From Paramarasmius palmivorus (Eukaryota > Basidiomycota > Agaricomycetes > Agaricales > Marasmiaceae): 64,000 nt of DNA. Positions 12,598 to 25,841 of this stretch are shown piece by piece; within the stretch, counting starts at the first letter, position 1; every line of letters starts with the position of its first letter. A program made the translations under genes and the position numbers. Below the pieces are notes generated by a model. That model was not told the DNA's origin. It was given only the letters and a program-made list of their open reading frames with translations, and ran no database searches. Where the stretch lies: the NCBI GenBank assembly GCA_037176845.1, contig JAYKXP010000133.1, forward strand, positions 62,001-126,000, given 5' to 3'.

Positions 12598-14077
12598 TTT
12601 ACGCTTGTACTGGGATAATTTACTGGGCTATTTAGATGGTGAGGATTGAAAACATGCAAAATTACACACTAGCAACGCACCAGATTCACTAGCTAAATAC
12701 GGGCAAGTCAGCGCAGCCATGCCTCGGCCAATGGCAATTCCAAATGAGATCGCACAGGCACAAGAAACAGGATACACTAGAATTGTAGGTCACTTATTGA
12801 GATCCAGTACTGAAAAGGAATATGCCTGCCTTTCAGGTTGGAGGGCGGCGTGCTGAACGAGGGGCAGGCCCGCAGCAAGGCTAGTATATATGAAGACACG
12901 ATATTTCTAGAGCTTGCTGCTTGACGCAGCCTGATATCATTACATATGGAATACTCACTTATTGAGTTCGGGACCATATTGAGACATAGAGGGAATGTTG
13001 AATGCAGGGATGCATTACACACAGTGAGGCCCGAGGGCACATGAGGGTTGCTGATAAACAAAACCCTGGGCGCTAATCCTGATTCCGATTTGCTTCACGA
13101 CCATCATGACTCATCTCCTCGACGAGTCTTTTCTCTTGTTATCTTCCTTTCCCCACCCTGGGAACCAAATTTTTCATGAGACCCAACTAATGCACTCATT
13201 TGAAATCATGAACGCTGTAGAAAAACCGTTCATACTGACATGTTTTATCTTCAGCTACCTGATTATCATCTACGATTTTGGTTCCGCACTTTGCTGGAGA
13301 CCAGGAATGGCTCGGAGGACTTCCTGGAGTTCACTATGGATTGCGACAATGCCAGTGTCACGCTGAAAAACGCACAAATTAAGAGGTACACTATTGAATG
13401 GTTCATGTCCAGTTGATATTGCGAGTATTTTGCGTCCTAAAATCTGCCTGACAGCAATCCACGTCGTTAGCTCGTGCATGGCGCTTATTCCAACTTCCAT
13501 TGTTTGTTCCTAGACTTCTGGGAGATAGAAGTCAGGAACAAGGGTGCCCTACACGCAGGTCTGGTGTACTCACTTGCACTAGCCCTATCGGCCACGTATT
13601 CAAAACATATTTTAGGCACATCACGTTCTCATCTTCCGCGAAAGGACATCCATTCCCCAGCATTGCCCGTGCCCTCAACTTTTGCTGTCGGCAGCGCCCA
13701 TCATGCGTGCCATTCCCTTGCTGAATCATCCTCTGGTAATGTGTTGGTTCCACGGTGTCCTTGGCTGAGTTACATGCATGGCCAAGGCTCAAACGTCCCG
13801 TTCACGCTTTCATCACAGGCATAGCCCTTGCTCGATTGCTCTGAAACCAACGTCGCCACCCTTTATGATTACAAATTGCAGGAAAAGGCCTGAAAAGGCT
13901 GACGGAGTAAGCTTTTCCCATTTCATATCAGCACGTTCTCTCTGTGCAGAATCTCGCTCAACAAATCAGATCTGCAGAAAGCTCTATGGGCATGCTATTT
14001 TGCCATCATGGATCTTATTAATTTGCTATAATACGTGTGTACAAATCAGGGTTCATGGAACGGTAGAGTGGTCAATG
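12598..14077. other. Intergenic, nothing recognised
   Basis: Open frames on both strands between 12777 and 14000 overlap one another and show no recognisable motif. Confidence 0.4.
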
Positions 14078-15682
14078 CTATTCTACTGTATAGTCCGGAG
14101 GCGGTTCTGTCATGCGGATCTGTGAATACCGCATGCCATTATGGTTCTGATTAAGCGGTATCTTCCCATTTCTTCCCTCCTGTGATGAATTTGATGAAGC
14201 AAATAACGTGTAAATTGGCAGGTCTGACGACTCCATGTCAGCAATAGCTTGCGCAAGGACTGGGGCTGGCGGTGGTGCAATTCTAGAAGACCTCGGATCG
14301 AAGATCGACGGCGTAACATATGGATAGGGAGACAGTCCTGATGAATACCGCGTGAGGAATGGAATACTGTCGGCGAAATGGCATGTATCTCGTTTGGCGC
14401 CCTTTGACTTCTTCCTATACTTGAGGAAGATGAAAGTCAGCAGGCCCAGAAACGCTATACTGCCGACTATTCCGCCCACGATTCCACCTACAGGTGCCTT
14501 GACTGGTCGTGTTGTGGAGCCCGGAGGCATTGAGCCCCCACCAGGCTCTGAGCCTCCATTCTTGACCCCGATGTCATCATTTCCACTTCTATCACCGTCG
14601 GTATGGTTACTTTTTCCACTGTCAAGCAGATCAGCGGTGGCACGAGTACCCTCACTGGCAGTGACATAAAAATAGTCGACGCTCAACCATTGGACCTGTC
14701 CCGAGCTTGGACCAGTGAACGTGATTGTCATATCATGCGTTCCTGGTTCAAGCTCTGGGCTCTGAAAAAACAGCTCGTTGTAATAGTCGATTGCTCTCGA
14801 GCTATTAGATGGGGACATTTTGCTGCCTGGAATGTCGAATCCAACATCGTTGGAGTTGTCGATAAAATATCGACCACTCGTGCCCGATCTTTTGCCAGTG
14901 TCTCCTTCATTAAAGCCATATAGTGACACGCTTGTTCCTATATGCCACGGGAAGAATTAGTTAGAAAGTGGTACACGAATAGTGAAAACACGTACCGTTG
15001 AATGTGAGTGACAAATTGGTGCCCGTGACACCAGTCTGGTTAAATTGTGTGCCAGTTTCAGTATCTGGATGCCAATTCATAGAGGTATTGTTGTACCGGA
15101 CGCTTGGGTCACTCGAGTCAACTCTTATCACTTCGCCAGATATATCGGCATCCGGTACCGGAGCATATTCGATTTTATCCAACCAAAAGGTCTGCGTTTG
15201 AGGATCGTCGATCTCTACTTTCAGGGTTAGGACATGGGGAGAAGACGTGGAAAGACCGCTTGCATCACAAAACATATTGTTTGTGAGACGGTCTATCTCT
15301 GGAAAGTAGTCGCCGCGTGGAATCCTGAACCCATCAATTTGACATTGCCACCAGGGCAGCTTCGAGAGATCATCTTTAATGCTGTTGGCGTTATTCCTTT
15401 TGAGGTTGCGCGTATCTTTGGTTCCCCAAATCGACACATACTCACCTGTAATAGAATTTCGAATAATAGAGGATGACGCAAAGTAAAAACTCGAATACCT
15501 TCAAAGGTGAAACTGAAAGTGGCGCCGTCCCGCTTTGTACCATGCATCGTACGGTTGTATGTGGCACCGGTACAGCTCAGGCTGTCGAGAAATCCGGTGT
15601 TGTCCAGAAACCAAGACCCAGCATATTCAATACGCGCGTCCGTGTCGTCAACAACTATCCGCCGGGGAATATTGTCGCTCAT
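14078..15682 (-). CDS. Single-pass membrane protein with two beta-sandwich repeats and a PPxY tail (copy B, intact)
   Basis: Three exons, 15499-15682, 14996-15445 and 14078-14937, are all in phase and give about 497 aa. The ATG at 15682 is preferred over one 13 codons upstream because paralogues start at the same place relative to the PRRIVVDDTD block. The ectodomain has two related modules, opened by VDDTDARIEY and by VDSSDPSVRY, each with WxxD and LTFNG/FSFTFEG-type strands, as in galactose-binding-like beta-sandwich folds. A glycine-rich TM helix (GGIVGGIVGSIAFLGLLTFI) and basic stop-transfer (KYRKKSKGAKR) follow. The cytosolic tail carries SPYPYVTPSIFDPRSS and ends PPPDYTVE. Topology therefore looks type I without a classical N-terminal signal peptide, which is odd. 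Function unknown; a cell-surface sensor or wall-binding role is inference. Confidence 0.85.
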
Positions 15683-16157
15683 GGTGGAGTAATGGAAACA
15701 CCTGCGGTTCTTTTTAAGCATATCGATGGCCCCCGATGACTGAGATGACTGTCAGCTCAAACGTTGGTCAATACACGTTGAATGGCAATGTCGGATGCAA
15801 GCTGTCATGCATGTCATGGCAGTGGCACCTGCAGCTAGCCACAGTCGAAGTATTTCCTCACGTGCAAGGTACCGATAGGTTGTCTCGCAAAATTCTCGGG
15901 GATGAGATACTTGAGATAATATTCTTTCTTGTTTTCTAATAATGATGAACGATATCGCAGAGATGTACTCACGCATTCATAGATCCAACGCTGAAAACAT
16001 CAGATGTCGGGTTTGATAGCAGATAGATTGGAATGAACAGTTACATGTGGGACTCGAGCCTAGACTAAACAGATTCGCGGTGAACGTGGCGAAAGTGGGA
16101 CAAGGTAGTCTACCAGACGCTCGCAGTGCAAGTTGACAGGATGAATTACTATCACCA

Positions 16158-17882
16158 TCAACAACTAGCGCCTCTGGTCAAGGTGCTACCGGCGCCAAGC
16201 AACTTGTTACGAACCACCATTGATTCGATTCGCTCTTGGAGACGAAAACCGTCAAACCAGTACCAGCCGTAGGTAGAAGGGTAGATTTGGCGTAGGATTG
16301 CCTTGAGCAGTGGTAGCCGACTGTTCGATTGCTAATGAAAAAAAAAATGAGCTTGCCACTTTCATCAATGATGGAGTGCACTCACCGATAAACACAGCCT
16401 GACAAAACATGCTTCGACCTTTGATAGAAGGTGATCGATCTGTGGTAAATTCTGTGTGTACATGTCAACACTTGAGGCAAATAGAAGGAAAAGATGAGAT
16501 ATTCCTACATCGCTTGCATCACCATCTAACTCATCCCTTCGTTTCAGTGCAACTTCCAGTGCAACCAACAATTCTGCAAGCACCATATCCAATGTCAACT
16601 TTGTGACCTCCTGTCCGAGACGCCCAGGTCCAACTTCTATCGCGTAATAGCCCTTGGAATTCGTGCGTTTACCTCGGGAAAGGAAGACCAAAGCGCCCGA
16701 TATCGTAAGAGATGACTCTCGGCGAGCAGCAATCAGCTTATCCAAGCTCTCCGTCGAGTAAATCGGAAGAGATTGGATGTTCAATAGCTGCAACTCGGAT
16801 AACAGCTCGTTTGGCTTGCTAAGCCCTACAAGAAACTCGTCACCAACCATTCCGTGAATACAAAGTCTCACGAGATGTGGAACACATTCCAAGATGGTCA
16901 AGAGCATATAATCCTGCGGCTGTGAGCAGAAGACAGAAAGAGATCGAAGGGTTGAAGAGTGATTGTAAAGGAATTGGCATAGGTAAGGTATGGAGCTTCG
17001 AGTTGCCGTTGCGTAGTTGAGATTGCGAAGGAGAAGGGTTTGAAGATGGGGAAGACTGAGACGATGCAGGGATTCGATAACCTCCGGATCACTGGGTATC
17101 CCCAGATGGAGAGTCGATACATGGTGAAGTGTCAAGGGCAGAACGAGATATGACACCGATGCAGAAAGGTCCAGCACGGTCAAGTTTGGTGTCAACGTCA
17201 TCAATAACCACACGCTCAAATCGCCCTCAGAGTCGCCGCTCGGTAAAATGGAAAGGTGATTGATCTGTTTGCAGAGATTTCGCGAGAGGATGAGGGTGCC
17301 TACACTCAAGGATGTTACCCGAGGCATGGCACCTAGTTTATGGACCGTTAATGCGGTGTGGAGCGTATCTGGAATAGAGACGAATAGGGATCTGAGTTGG
17401 ACGAGAGGATTTGCTTCTTGTGCGAAAGGGCTTTGTGAATCCAACTTCCCTAACAGCGGACTCGCGTTAACACCGCAACTGATCGTCAACGAACGCCAGG
17501 ACGAAGGAGAGAGAATGTCCGTAAGGGTATCCCACACGTTATGTTTTTTGGATTCGACTGCTAATCCCCGACTGTCCTTGCAAAGGTATGTGATATCGAG
17601 TAAATGTCGCTCAGTACGTGCGCTGATCTCGGAAAGAATGGCAGGAAGAATGTCGACGTTGTGATAATGATTGAGGCACCAATCAACATCGAGATGGATG
17701 GTGCTCCAAAGATCTGGGATACCACATGCGATTCGGCGAAATCTGCGCGAGACTCTGGTGATTGCCCATGGTGTTATACTGAGATCCATAATACTGGTCT
17801 CTTCATGACAGTATTTGAATATTTCCTCAACCATTTCATCTGGGAGGCGCTCGAAATACGACGCGTTATTCGAGGGATTCAT
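16158..17882 (-). CDS. F-box protein with leucine-rich region
   Basis: Two exons, 16386-17882 and 16158-16331, join in phase across a 54-nt intron with a strong polypyrimidine/AG acceptor, giving about 556 aa. The F-box is near residues 11-55 (LPDEMVEEIFKYC ... ITRVSRRFRRIACGIPDLWS). It is followed by irregular leucine-rich stretches (LTPNLTVLDLSAS, LHHVSTLHLG, LPHLQTLLLRNL, STLRSLSVF, VPHLVRLCIHG). Such proteins usually serve as substrate receptors of SCF ubiquitin ligases, and family members are very numerous in Agaricomycetes. The short last exon encodes a distinctive STYGWYWFDGFRLQ segment. A decayed copy of that exon lies at about 33.95-34.03 kb. No lesion seen. Confidence 0.85.
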
Positions 17883-17889
17883 GTAGGGA

Positions 17890-19690
17890 ATTTTGCGAGA
17901 CCTGTTGATGCTTCAGTAACGTGTCATAGTTAAACGGTTAAACGACCTTATAGTTACCTTATAACGGCGTTCAGTGGCCACTAGAAGACCAAGAGCTCAA
18001 CGGATGAGAGCTCTGAACTCAACCTTTTATCACAAAAGGCGGCAGTGTGGAAATGACAGGGTCAATGACTTTCATTGTTCTCCACCATTATGCAAAGCCA
18101 CAATCTTCCGCTTTCGGTAATAGAGGAGATTCAAAGGCCACAGTACTCTACCCCGAGCGCTGCCACATTCATACTCTTGGGCCTATCCACGCTGGCCTTG
18201 GACTTCCTGGGATCCTACTGAGATATTGAATTCTCATTGTCAAGTAACATCTACTTAAAGAGTTCATACTATCTTGGAGACGGCGGGAAGGGGAAGTAAT
18301 TGTGACTTTTGAAAGCTTGTCGCTTGGGCCGAGGAATCAAATGAATGGACTGAACGATGGCCCGATGAATTGAGCAGCAAAGAAAAGCAATAAGCAAATC
18401 CTTACCATTTTCGGATCCCAATACTCGAATCGAAGTTTAGAGCCGCGATAGAGCAAGCAACAGAAGTGGGTGATTCCCAAAAAGATTGAAGAGGTCATGT
18501 AGCTATGGTAAATGAAATGAACAAGACGAAGACGATTAAGGGTTCGTCCTCGTGGCATGACGTAGACGCTGACACCGTGGGAAACGATCACGAGGACCCA
18601 GTTGGATAGAAATCACGATTTGACCGCGACTATCATTGTCAACGATACCCCACTCAACGATACCCCACTCTAACCTCGCTCGTTTTATCTCCACGGAGCC
18701 TACGCCTACGACGAGGACACGAAAAGAAACAGACGCAGCAAGCCTTCAACGTCAACTCTCCGCTCAAAGACGACACCTACCTCCACCAGAACCACACCTT
18801 CCGCTATAGAGGTCAGAGCGCAATGCGGAATTCACATCCTCCAAATCATCCTGACCGCACTCTCTCTTTGTCGTGCTCGTAGACCATCCCTTATATGGAC
18901 CCTAATACCTCATGAGAAGCATAACTTAAACGAAACCGAGTACGCCATCGGAAACCGTCTTTCTCAGCGCACTCCCCTCGACGTAACGACTATCTAGATC
19001 CAGAGAAACATGTTGCGGATATGTATTATACTGCCAGTGAGCTTTATGCACTATCTCCCCTTCTCTTTTCCTTGCAATCATGCCAATCTCGCAGATAGAC
19101 TAACGACGATGAATGCGTCCAAATCCATCTTACTGGCAGACCGTCTGGCGGAAACCTCGTATTAAGACATGCTACATCGGAGATGAGGGTATGGCGCTGG
19201 GCCTGGTACGGATATTTGAGGTCTGTTGGATGGTTGAGCTCTGTACGTGCCTTGGTCCTTTTCACCACTTTTTCGCGTTGTTTTACCCTGTGTCTATCCG
19301 TCAACGCGCCTTCTATTGGTCTTCATTTCAAGAGTACGAGAGCTAATACCGACTCCATCCTCCATCTAGCCCTCAGAAATATATTCCACGGCGCTCCCTA
19401 TCATCTAGTCCTAGTCCATGCTGTGCTTCAAGACCGAAAGTAATGTTGTTCCAGAAGATATTCCCAAGCCGGTTTCTTGAGCCTAGCACGGACGATTCGC
19501 CGCTGTTTCTACAACCTTTTCGCTCATGTACCCTTGTTTCCTCATTGTCATCTACCACCAACCATCATGCATCACCGAGCCCTCTGCACGCCATATTCGG
19601 GTTCTTTTGTGCTATTTGCTGGCATTACACTCCCACATCGTACCCTTTCTTTTGTTCTTTTCGCTCCTTTCTTACCTTCTCCCCTCTTAC
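17890..19690. other. Gene-poor stretch
   Basis: A short tandem duplication (CGATACCCCACTCAA twice) lies near 18638-18672. An open frame without a start codon runs about 18690-19000, and low-information frames follow to 19690. None forms a gene I can support. Confidence 0.35.
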
Positions 19691-19692
19691 TT

Positions 19693-19960
19693 GAGCTAAA
19701 GCTATCGTATATCCAGGTTCTTGGGATAAAACTAGATCAACGTCGTTTATGGGTAGTCGAGATGATGTTCGTGTCGCCAGGTGCCGGTGTGTTTTTGAGT
19801 AGTCTCTTATTCGACATATACTAACAGTAGTTACCCAATGCCATTCAGACTCAAGATATCCCGATACGCTGCAAATCGATTAGAAACAATCACATTCAAA
19901 ACACCTACAAATCATGTCGTGTTGTGCTGACAAGCGACGCTCACCTTCATATCCCCTCTC
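19693..19960 (+). repeat. Dispersed relic, partner of 29245-29515
   Basis: The stretch shares blocks in the same order with 29245-29515: AAGCTATCGTATATCCAGG near the start, CGACA(C)ATACTAA in the middle, and AAATCATGTCGT plus TGACAAGCGACGCTCA at the end. It reads as decayed coding or repeat sequence. No identity could be assigned. Confidence 0.45.
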
Positions 19961-19971
19961 TCTCGTATTCA

Positions 19972-20111
19972 CTGAAGCCAGCAGACCCAGACCTGACCGT
20001 GAACAATGGCTCAAAGCATGCAACACAGTCAGAGCTAAGAACCATGCTACGTCGTTAAACTGGAACGCGACTCCTGCGGAAACCTGTGGTAACGAATGTA
20101 ACTTGGAATAG
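19972..20111 (+). pseudogene. Fragment of a CAP/PR-1-like secreted protein gene
   Basis: One frame reads EQWLKACNTVRAKNHATSLN then WNATPAETCGNECNLE before TAG. This matches in order the block EEWLTLHNGFRAKYHARPLE then WHDTLASYAQAWAEKCVF of the CAP gene at 49.4-50.1 kb. The downstream catalytic half (GHFTQLVW, CEYFPAGN) is absent, and the fragment ends in a stop. It is a truncated, diverged copy. Confidence 0.6.
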
Positions 20112-20119
20112 TCGATAGG

Positions 20120-20550
20120 TAACGTTGGACCGTTTGGGGTGAATGATTCGCTTCGACAGAAGAGCGTACCGTCGTGTGCGTGCCACTGGCTTCGTCTTGT
20201 GTTGTATGCGTTTCGGCTACCGGATCCACCGCTGTGTCTGTCTGTAATTCAGACGCCGACCAAAAGTTGACTGTGATCATGATCCTTCACGAATGAAATT
20301 ACTAAGGATAGTGTTCGCAACGTAGACTAAATACTTTGTAAATACAAAACACATCAGAAACCCAAGTCTTAGGCGGGCGGTTATGTTGTTTTTCATAGAT
20401 TAGCGATACGATGCATGAATTAACAAAAAGACATGGCCATTGTGTACAACGAGAACGTGCACAAGGACATCTGGGAGGATGTTGAGGATATCTTGGGAAG
20501 AACGAATCAGCTTGACAGCTTGTTCTTTGAGTGAAGGTCTTGGACATACC
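20120..20550. other. Intergenic between CAP fragment and multi-TM gene
   Basis: No supported gene. The frames here are antisense or 3' extensions of the neighbouring multi-TM gene. Confidence 0.4.
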
Positions 20551-20554
20551 GAAA

Positions 20555-22216
20555 TCATCCAATGTGTGGTATAATAGTTGTCCATTGGACAGTTTGATAT
20601 GCACTTGGAGGAAGATCTCGTAGTGCGGCAAATGCAATAACGACGATGATGATGCGAAAAACGATGTATGCCGTACAGAGAACCGTAATCGTGAGGATAT
20701 AGATGACCAAGACCATCCGTTTTGAAGGGTCGCGGTACATAAGATTGGTTTTCTTCGTGTACCAATGGAGAGCCCCCATCGCAATTGGTACAGCCGCAAT
20801 TACGATGGCTGATATACGCCAAAGAAGTTGCTCGGTATGGCTTGGGAAATGCCAATGGAAAATCCATGGGATGCAATGGATGCTACTAAATATCGCTGCA
20901 ATCCCATAGATACCAATATGTAGAAGGAGAGGATCACCCTCTAATCTAGAAGAGATTAATAGAGGGAGATAGAACATTGCGTCTCCATCGCCAAGGATTG
21001 ACAAGCAGACATAGAAACCATGCATCGCGATAAATAGTACTGCAAAGCACATGATAAGTAAGATGAGAAGTGGAATAGATAGCGGCAACAAAAGGATCCT
21101 AAGGATACAACCTATCTTGAACTGAATACATCCATCCATAGACGTTTCCATTGGGCTCCTTCAATTGCCACTGTATCCTGATGGGGTGCCTGGCGCGGAG
21201 TGGCTTGTTCAACCAAAGGAAGTAGGTGGCAAAGCTGAGGAGGGCGAAGGCGACTGTGATAATCTCGAGCTCGGTAACAGCAAGTCCTGTCGCTATGCGT
21301 GAAACAACCTGGAGTATAAACCAGGTTGTTTGCACGACAGCGATAGACTTGGATACCAAGTCACCATGACTTTTGTCCTTGATCTCGTCTTCAGTGATGG
21401 TGAGATAACCTTTGGACACGAGGAATTTTAGAAGCTCAGGCCTTGGGTGCTCAGGGGTAGCTGATGCCGCTTCCGCCTGGGTAGGATTTACCTTTACCTC
21501 TGGCGGAACACGATGTCGGAAAAACGCGACATCCTGATTGCATTGAGACACCTGGAAGTCACCGTTAGGATGGCTTTATGAGGCAACAAAAAGTATGTAG
21601 CAACCTGCTGTACCTCCGAAGTTGCCGTATTCTCAACGTCATCACAAATCTTCGCGTGGTGCTTTCTAATTTCCTCCCAGTATTCCTCTGCGTGACCATC
21701 ATATGCATATCTGTACTCGTCATAGCCCTTGTTACTTTCCCAAAGGTATCCACAAAATTTCTCCCCGTCATATAACGCAAAGCCTCCCATTAAGACAAAG
21801 AATCCATGCGTCATCCCCCATCCATACTCTAACCAAGACAATTCAGCGTCGTATCAACACACCAATAGTCAAAACCTACCCTTGAATTCCTTCGCAATTG
21901 CTATGGCGGACACTCGCTGCCTCATTGCCCACAAGATCATAATCTCTGGCACAAGAATCGCGATTATCGTCAACAGAACATTATGGTAAATTACAACCAC
22001 CCAATGTGTTCCAACAATCGGAATGTTGGGGTGAATTGCTACCCAGGTGCAGATGAATATGACCGAAAGACAGCTCGATACGATCCCCATGGTGGTTCTA
22101 CAATTGTTAATGTCGACGCACTCGCCAGTAGTGGAATCAAGGATGGTAGAGTTGTTAGAGGAGGCTACACCAAAGGTAGAGACAATGGGCCTTGCAAGAG
22201 CGTAGGGAAGAAGCAT
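20555..22216 (-). CDS. Multi-pass membrane protein, fungal expanded family (copy ii)
   Basis: Exons 21880-22216, 21614-21828, 21172-21551 and 20555-21098 give an in-phase product of about 491 aa, close to the 497 aa of copy i. Family signatures are present: CRTTMGIVSSC, CTWVAIHPNIP, HGFFVLMGGFALY, ITEDEIKDKSHGDLVSKSIA, TELEIITVAFALLSF, LNKPLRARHPIRI, and the end LRDLPPSAYQTVQW. The third intron (21099-21171, 73 nt) needs a weak donor, GTGGCA. Without it the reading frame changes near 21120, so the alternative is a frameshifted pseudogene. The matching final length favours the intron. Same strand as copies i and iii. Function unknown. Confidence 0.75.
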
Positions 22217-22219
22217 TGT

Positions 22220-24590
22220 ATGAGGGCCGGTGCCAAAAATGTCACCGAGATTTTATCCATGAGAACCTCGCATATAAATGTTTCAACAAGTATATATCAT
22301 TAGCAAACACGCACAGACAGAATTTCACAAGTAAACTCAGCACTGCGCTGGTTGGGAAATTGAGCTTATCTCCACGCCAACATCTGCCCACTGCTGCATG
22401 TATTAGGCGGCCGCTCGAGGAAAAATTAATTATTAGTCAGGTGGTGAAGGTGCATCGGGTATACATACGTCCTTTTATCGGGACCCTGATTGTCAATTCA
22501 GTAGTAAGAGACATTAGCAAGCCCTAAAGAACCATCCTTGGTTGTTCAAGGTCGTATAAGGCGCAGAATCAATAGCTTGCTCTGTGTCATTATCACACTT
22601 CTCAGGAAGTAGATTTAGCATGTGGAGACCTCACCAACGTGTTCTGAGTTCATTAATACTTATACTTCTGGACATTGCACCCAAAACCTCAGGGCAGAGA
22701 ATCATGAAAGCCATTGCATCCCATATGCATGCATTAAGACGGCACAGACAGATACGATGTCGCTCGAGATACACCACACTTTGGCAGCGTGTTCCTGAGT
22801 GGTGTGGTGTACTTCATCTGACGTGTGGTGCAGAATCTTCCTCGTTGAGTCCAGGGCGATCATGGCCAAGACTGCGAGTGTCTATACCTTCCGTAAGTGG
22901 TGATAGCGTAGCGACTCGTAGCGACAGTATTTGCTCAATGGTCCAGCCTAGATTTCCAATTTTAGATCACGGTAGCTAGGTTCAAGACGAATCCTGTTGC
23001 CATACCGTCAAAATCATGCATAGTCACTTTGAACACATTTTGAATAGCCTGCCTAATCATAGGGCCGAGGATCTTTGAAGACGATGAATATAATAATAAA
23101 ATACACCCGAAAATTCCTTGCTTTTACATCTTTTGGTGCAATACTTTCGTACTGTGGTGGTGATCATTCAATGATACTCTTGACCTTGAGGACGGAATAG
23201 AGAGCCCGGTCGACTGAGCTTGATCAGTGCGACTACTCAAGGAGATTTACTTACACCTGATGTCCGAGTCAGCTATGGGGACATCTTGACGGGAGATGCT
23301 CGGGAATTCCCTGAATTCTGAAATAATGAGCTATTTGCTAGAGGTAAGTACTACGTTAGATATTAAACATTACAACCTTCACCAGAGGCCTCTCATAGAT
23401 AAGTGGTTATGGAGTTTTGTGTTGGTGAAATGGCTCGTAATAGTGGTGTCTTAGAAACAACTCAATCCCGGCGGCATGGGTAATACCAAGTCAATAGATT
23501 TGATACGATTCCACAGTGCTGTGAACTTGAATTTAATGGGACAAAAGAGATTAAAACCCAGCTATCATAGTGTCATCAGCTTGAAAGTTTATCACGAGAA
23601 TAAAATGAACATACCAAGCACCTGTGGATAGCCTACCAGCTTGATTCACAGCGAGAACTCTACTAAGTCTCAAACTTGAAACTCGATTTCACGCTCCTTT
23701 ATATCGATAGATTTCCGTGTCGACGCAATACAGAAGTCATACAACAAAAAGATTCTACACCTCAGTGAATCGTACGACGTTCGACACAGTCGACGCGTTG
23801 ATGCCAATGGGTGTTCGGAGTGAAAATTTCATCGTGAGAATTCGTTCAAATTGCTATCACAGGTCACCGCGTGATCGTCACTGTCGAATCCACCTTGGCT
23901 TCTACAGTGTCTGCACCGGACCATTAGCCTGGCTTTACTCACAGAAGATAGTCGTTCTGTGTACGAGTAAACCACACCATCTGCGAAGTATACCACATGA
24001 CATGACCACCGTAAGTGGATATGACCACTAAAACTAGTCATACTGAGTTACCGCGTGGGCACTACCTCCCCTAACTGGTGATGCCTAGTTTCGGTGAGTC
24101 ATGCTCTACCGAAACTTGCTCTGACTAGTTTCACATAGTCATGACCTCAAAAGACTGGACATTTCAAGTTAGAGACAGGCATACCACCATCTAACGATCG
24201 GTAAATTTTCCAGATTGGCACATGGACGGCGCCACCGGCCATCTCAGATCGCAACAGGCGACACGTTTCTGCAAATATCACATATGTTAGCCTACGTTCA
24301 GAAGAGTGATGAAAGTGAATTTTTTCTACGAAAATGCACGACCAGCGGGGGGAAAAGCCAAGTTTCTCAAGGACGCGCCTTTCTTTCCGACTACCATTAT
24401 GGCTCCTTCCCCTCATTGGCAAGCTCACCACTATGGTCATCGTTTCAAATACGCAGAGTCCTCATGAATGCTCAGCTCTACTGCGGTGACCATCCACCAT
24501 TCTAACTGTCAGAGATCTAACACGCTGGCATGTACGATGAAAGGTTAGGGCACGTTCAGGGCATGTCTGGCATGAATAAAGTTTCAGTCG
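22220..24590. other. Gene-poor stretch of about 2.4 kb
   Basis: No gene supported. Near 24020-24145 a short motif resembling ACTAGTTTC-N-AGTCATG recurs three times in mixed form. Most open frames are antisense to the multi-TM gene start or are unsupported. Confidence 0.35.
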
Positions 24591-24592
24591 CA

Positions 24593-24765
24593 ATGTTCTT
24601 GCTCTATGCGCTCGCAAGGCCTATGACCTCTCATCTCTCCGCGGCAAATGTATCGACACCAATGGGGTTCGCACTACAATCAGCATCCTATGGAGCTGTC
24701 TCTCTGTCATTTTGGGTTGCTGTTCATCTCAACATTCCGAAAGTGGGGAACTGGAGATCGAAACT
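24593..24765 (+). pseudogene. N-terminal relic of the multi-TM family (copy iv)
   Basis: The frame begins FLLYALARPM, like the first hydrophobic segment of copies i and ii. It then switches to another frame reading CIDTNGVRTTISILWSCLSVI and back to WVAVHLNIPKV. All three pieces match the family's N-terminal order (CxDxxxCRT, WSCLSVIF, WVAxHPNIP). Two frameshifts plus loss of everything downstream show a decayed fragment. It lies on the opposite strand to the three full copies. Confidence 0.75.
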
Positions 24766-25060
24766 ATGGGATCTAGCCGCTGTCATGATCGAATTGATAA
24801 TCACTATGTAATAAGACCGAGGGTCCAATCATACCGGCATGGGCGCTTTGAGACCTTCTCTGCTACGATCATCAAGGGTCTTCTCCCCACATTTGCATGC
24901 TTGCCGCCAACCTTTTTCAGCCATCGCCCATCACATCCACCACAGCCGCACATCTCAGTGTCAAAAAAAGACGCCGGCCGGGTGTAAAGACCCCTCTCAA
25001 AGACCACTACAGCGAGTGCATCGCATTTTAGCTTCCCAGGAATAAAACTAAGTAGCTTAT

Positions 25061-25108
25061 TTAGGGATTTGCCGAGACCCAAAATGGATTCAACAATCCT
25101 TTTTGGGA
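25061..25108 (+). repeat. Left arm of an inverted repeat (MITE-like)
   Basis: This arm pairs with 25490-25545 in inverted orientation, sharing TCCCAAAAAGGATTGT, GAATCCATTTTGGGT, TCGGC and a TCCCTAAA block. The intervening 380 nt has no gene. The layout resembles a small non-autonomous DNA transposon, though clear target duplications were not identified. Confidence 0.55.
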
Positions 25109-25489
25109 AACCCGTGTCATCTCTTTTCATGTCATCCACAATCCACCTCTAGCTTTCCCTTTGCGATTCGCATCCTCTGGCTCTTATACAGGCGTGATTT
25201 GATACCATACATACTCTGAGATGTAATAGAGTCGACTTTGTCACTATCTGAGGTTTTTTTGCCCCGAGAAGCGGTACGAATTCGCTGATCAATAGTGTTC
25301 TAATGTTTCCAGGCCAGTGTTGGGACAAATCTCACTTCCAACATTCCGCGTCTGCCTATATAAGCATATGTATGATGTTAGAGTAAGTCAAAACTACCTA
25401 TCAACATATATATAATGCGGCGTAGCTGCTCAAGCGCGATTCAAGTGTTTGACGGTTTGGGACGGTGTCATCACATTTGACACATCGCA

Positions 25490-25545
25490 TCCCAAAAAGG
25501 ATTGTCGAATCCATTTTGGGTTTCGGCCGACGGCAAGTCCCTAAA
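25490..25545 (-). repeat. Right arm of the inverted repeat (MITE-like)
   Basis: Reverse complement of 25061-25108 with few mismatches and one insertion of about 8 nt after TCGGC. Confidence 0.55.
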
Positions 25546-25841
25546 ATGTCTCCTGCGAAAATTCTCTGCCAATTCGACAGGTCCCTGGTACATGACTTGT
25601 CATCGTCACTAGGGATCGGTCACAGGTCTACATCGCAATATACTTTGTTCGAAAGGACTATATATAGGATCATAGCTATAGCAATACGTGTATATCCACC
25701 ATAACCAGGGAGCATTGTATAAAATCTGAAATCATAGTCGATACACTAATATCAAGGGAAGTTTTTAGAAAAACATCTGAAGAGAATGTTAGGAATCACT
25801 GATTTAAGATCGGAGATCAAACCAATACCATACCTGGTGGA

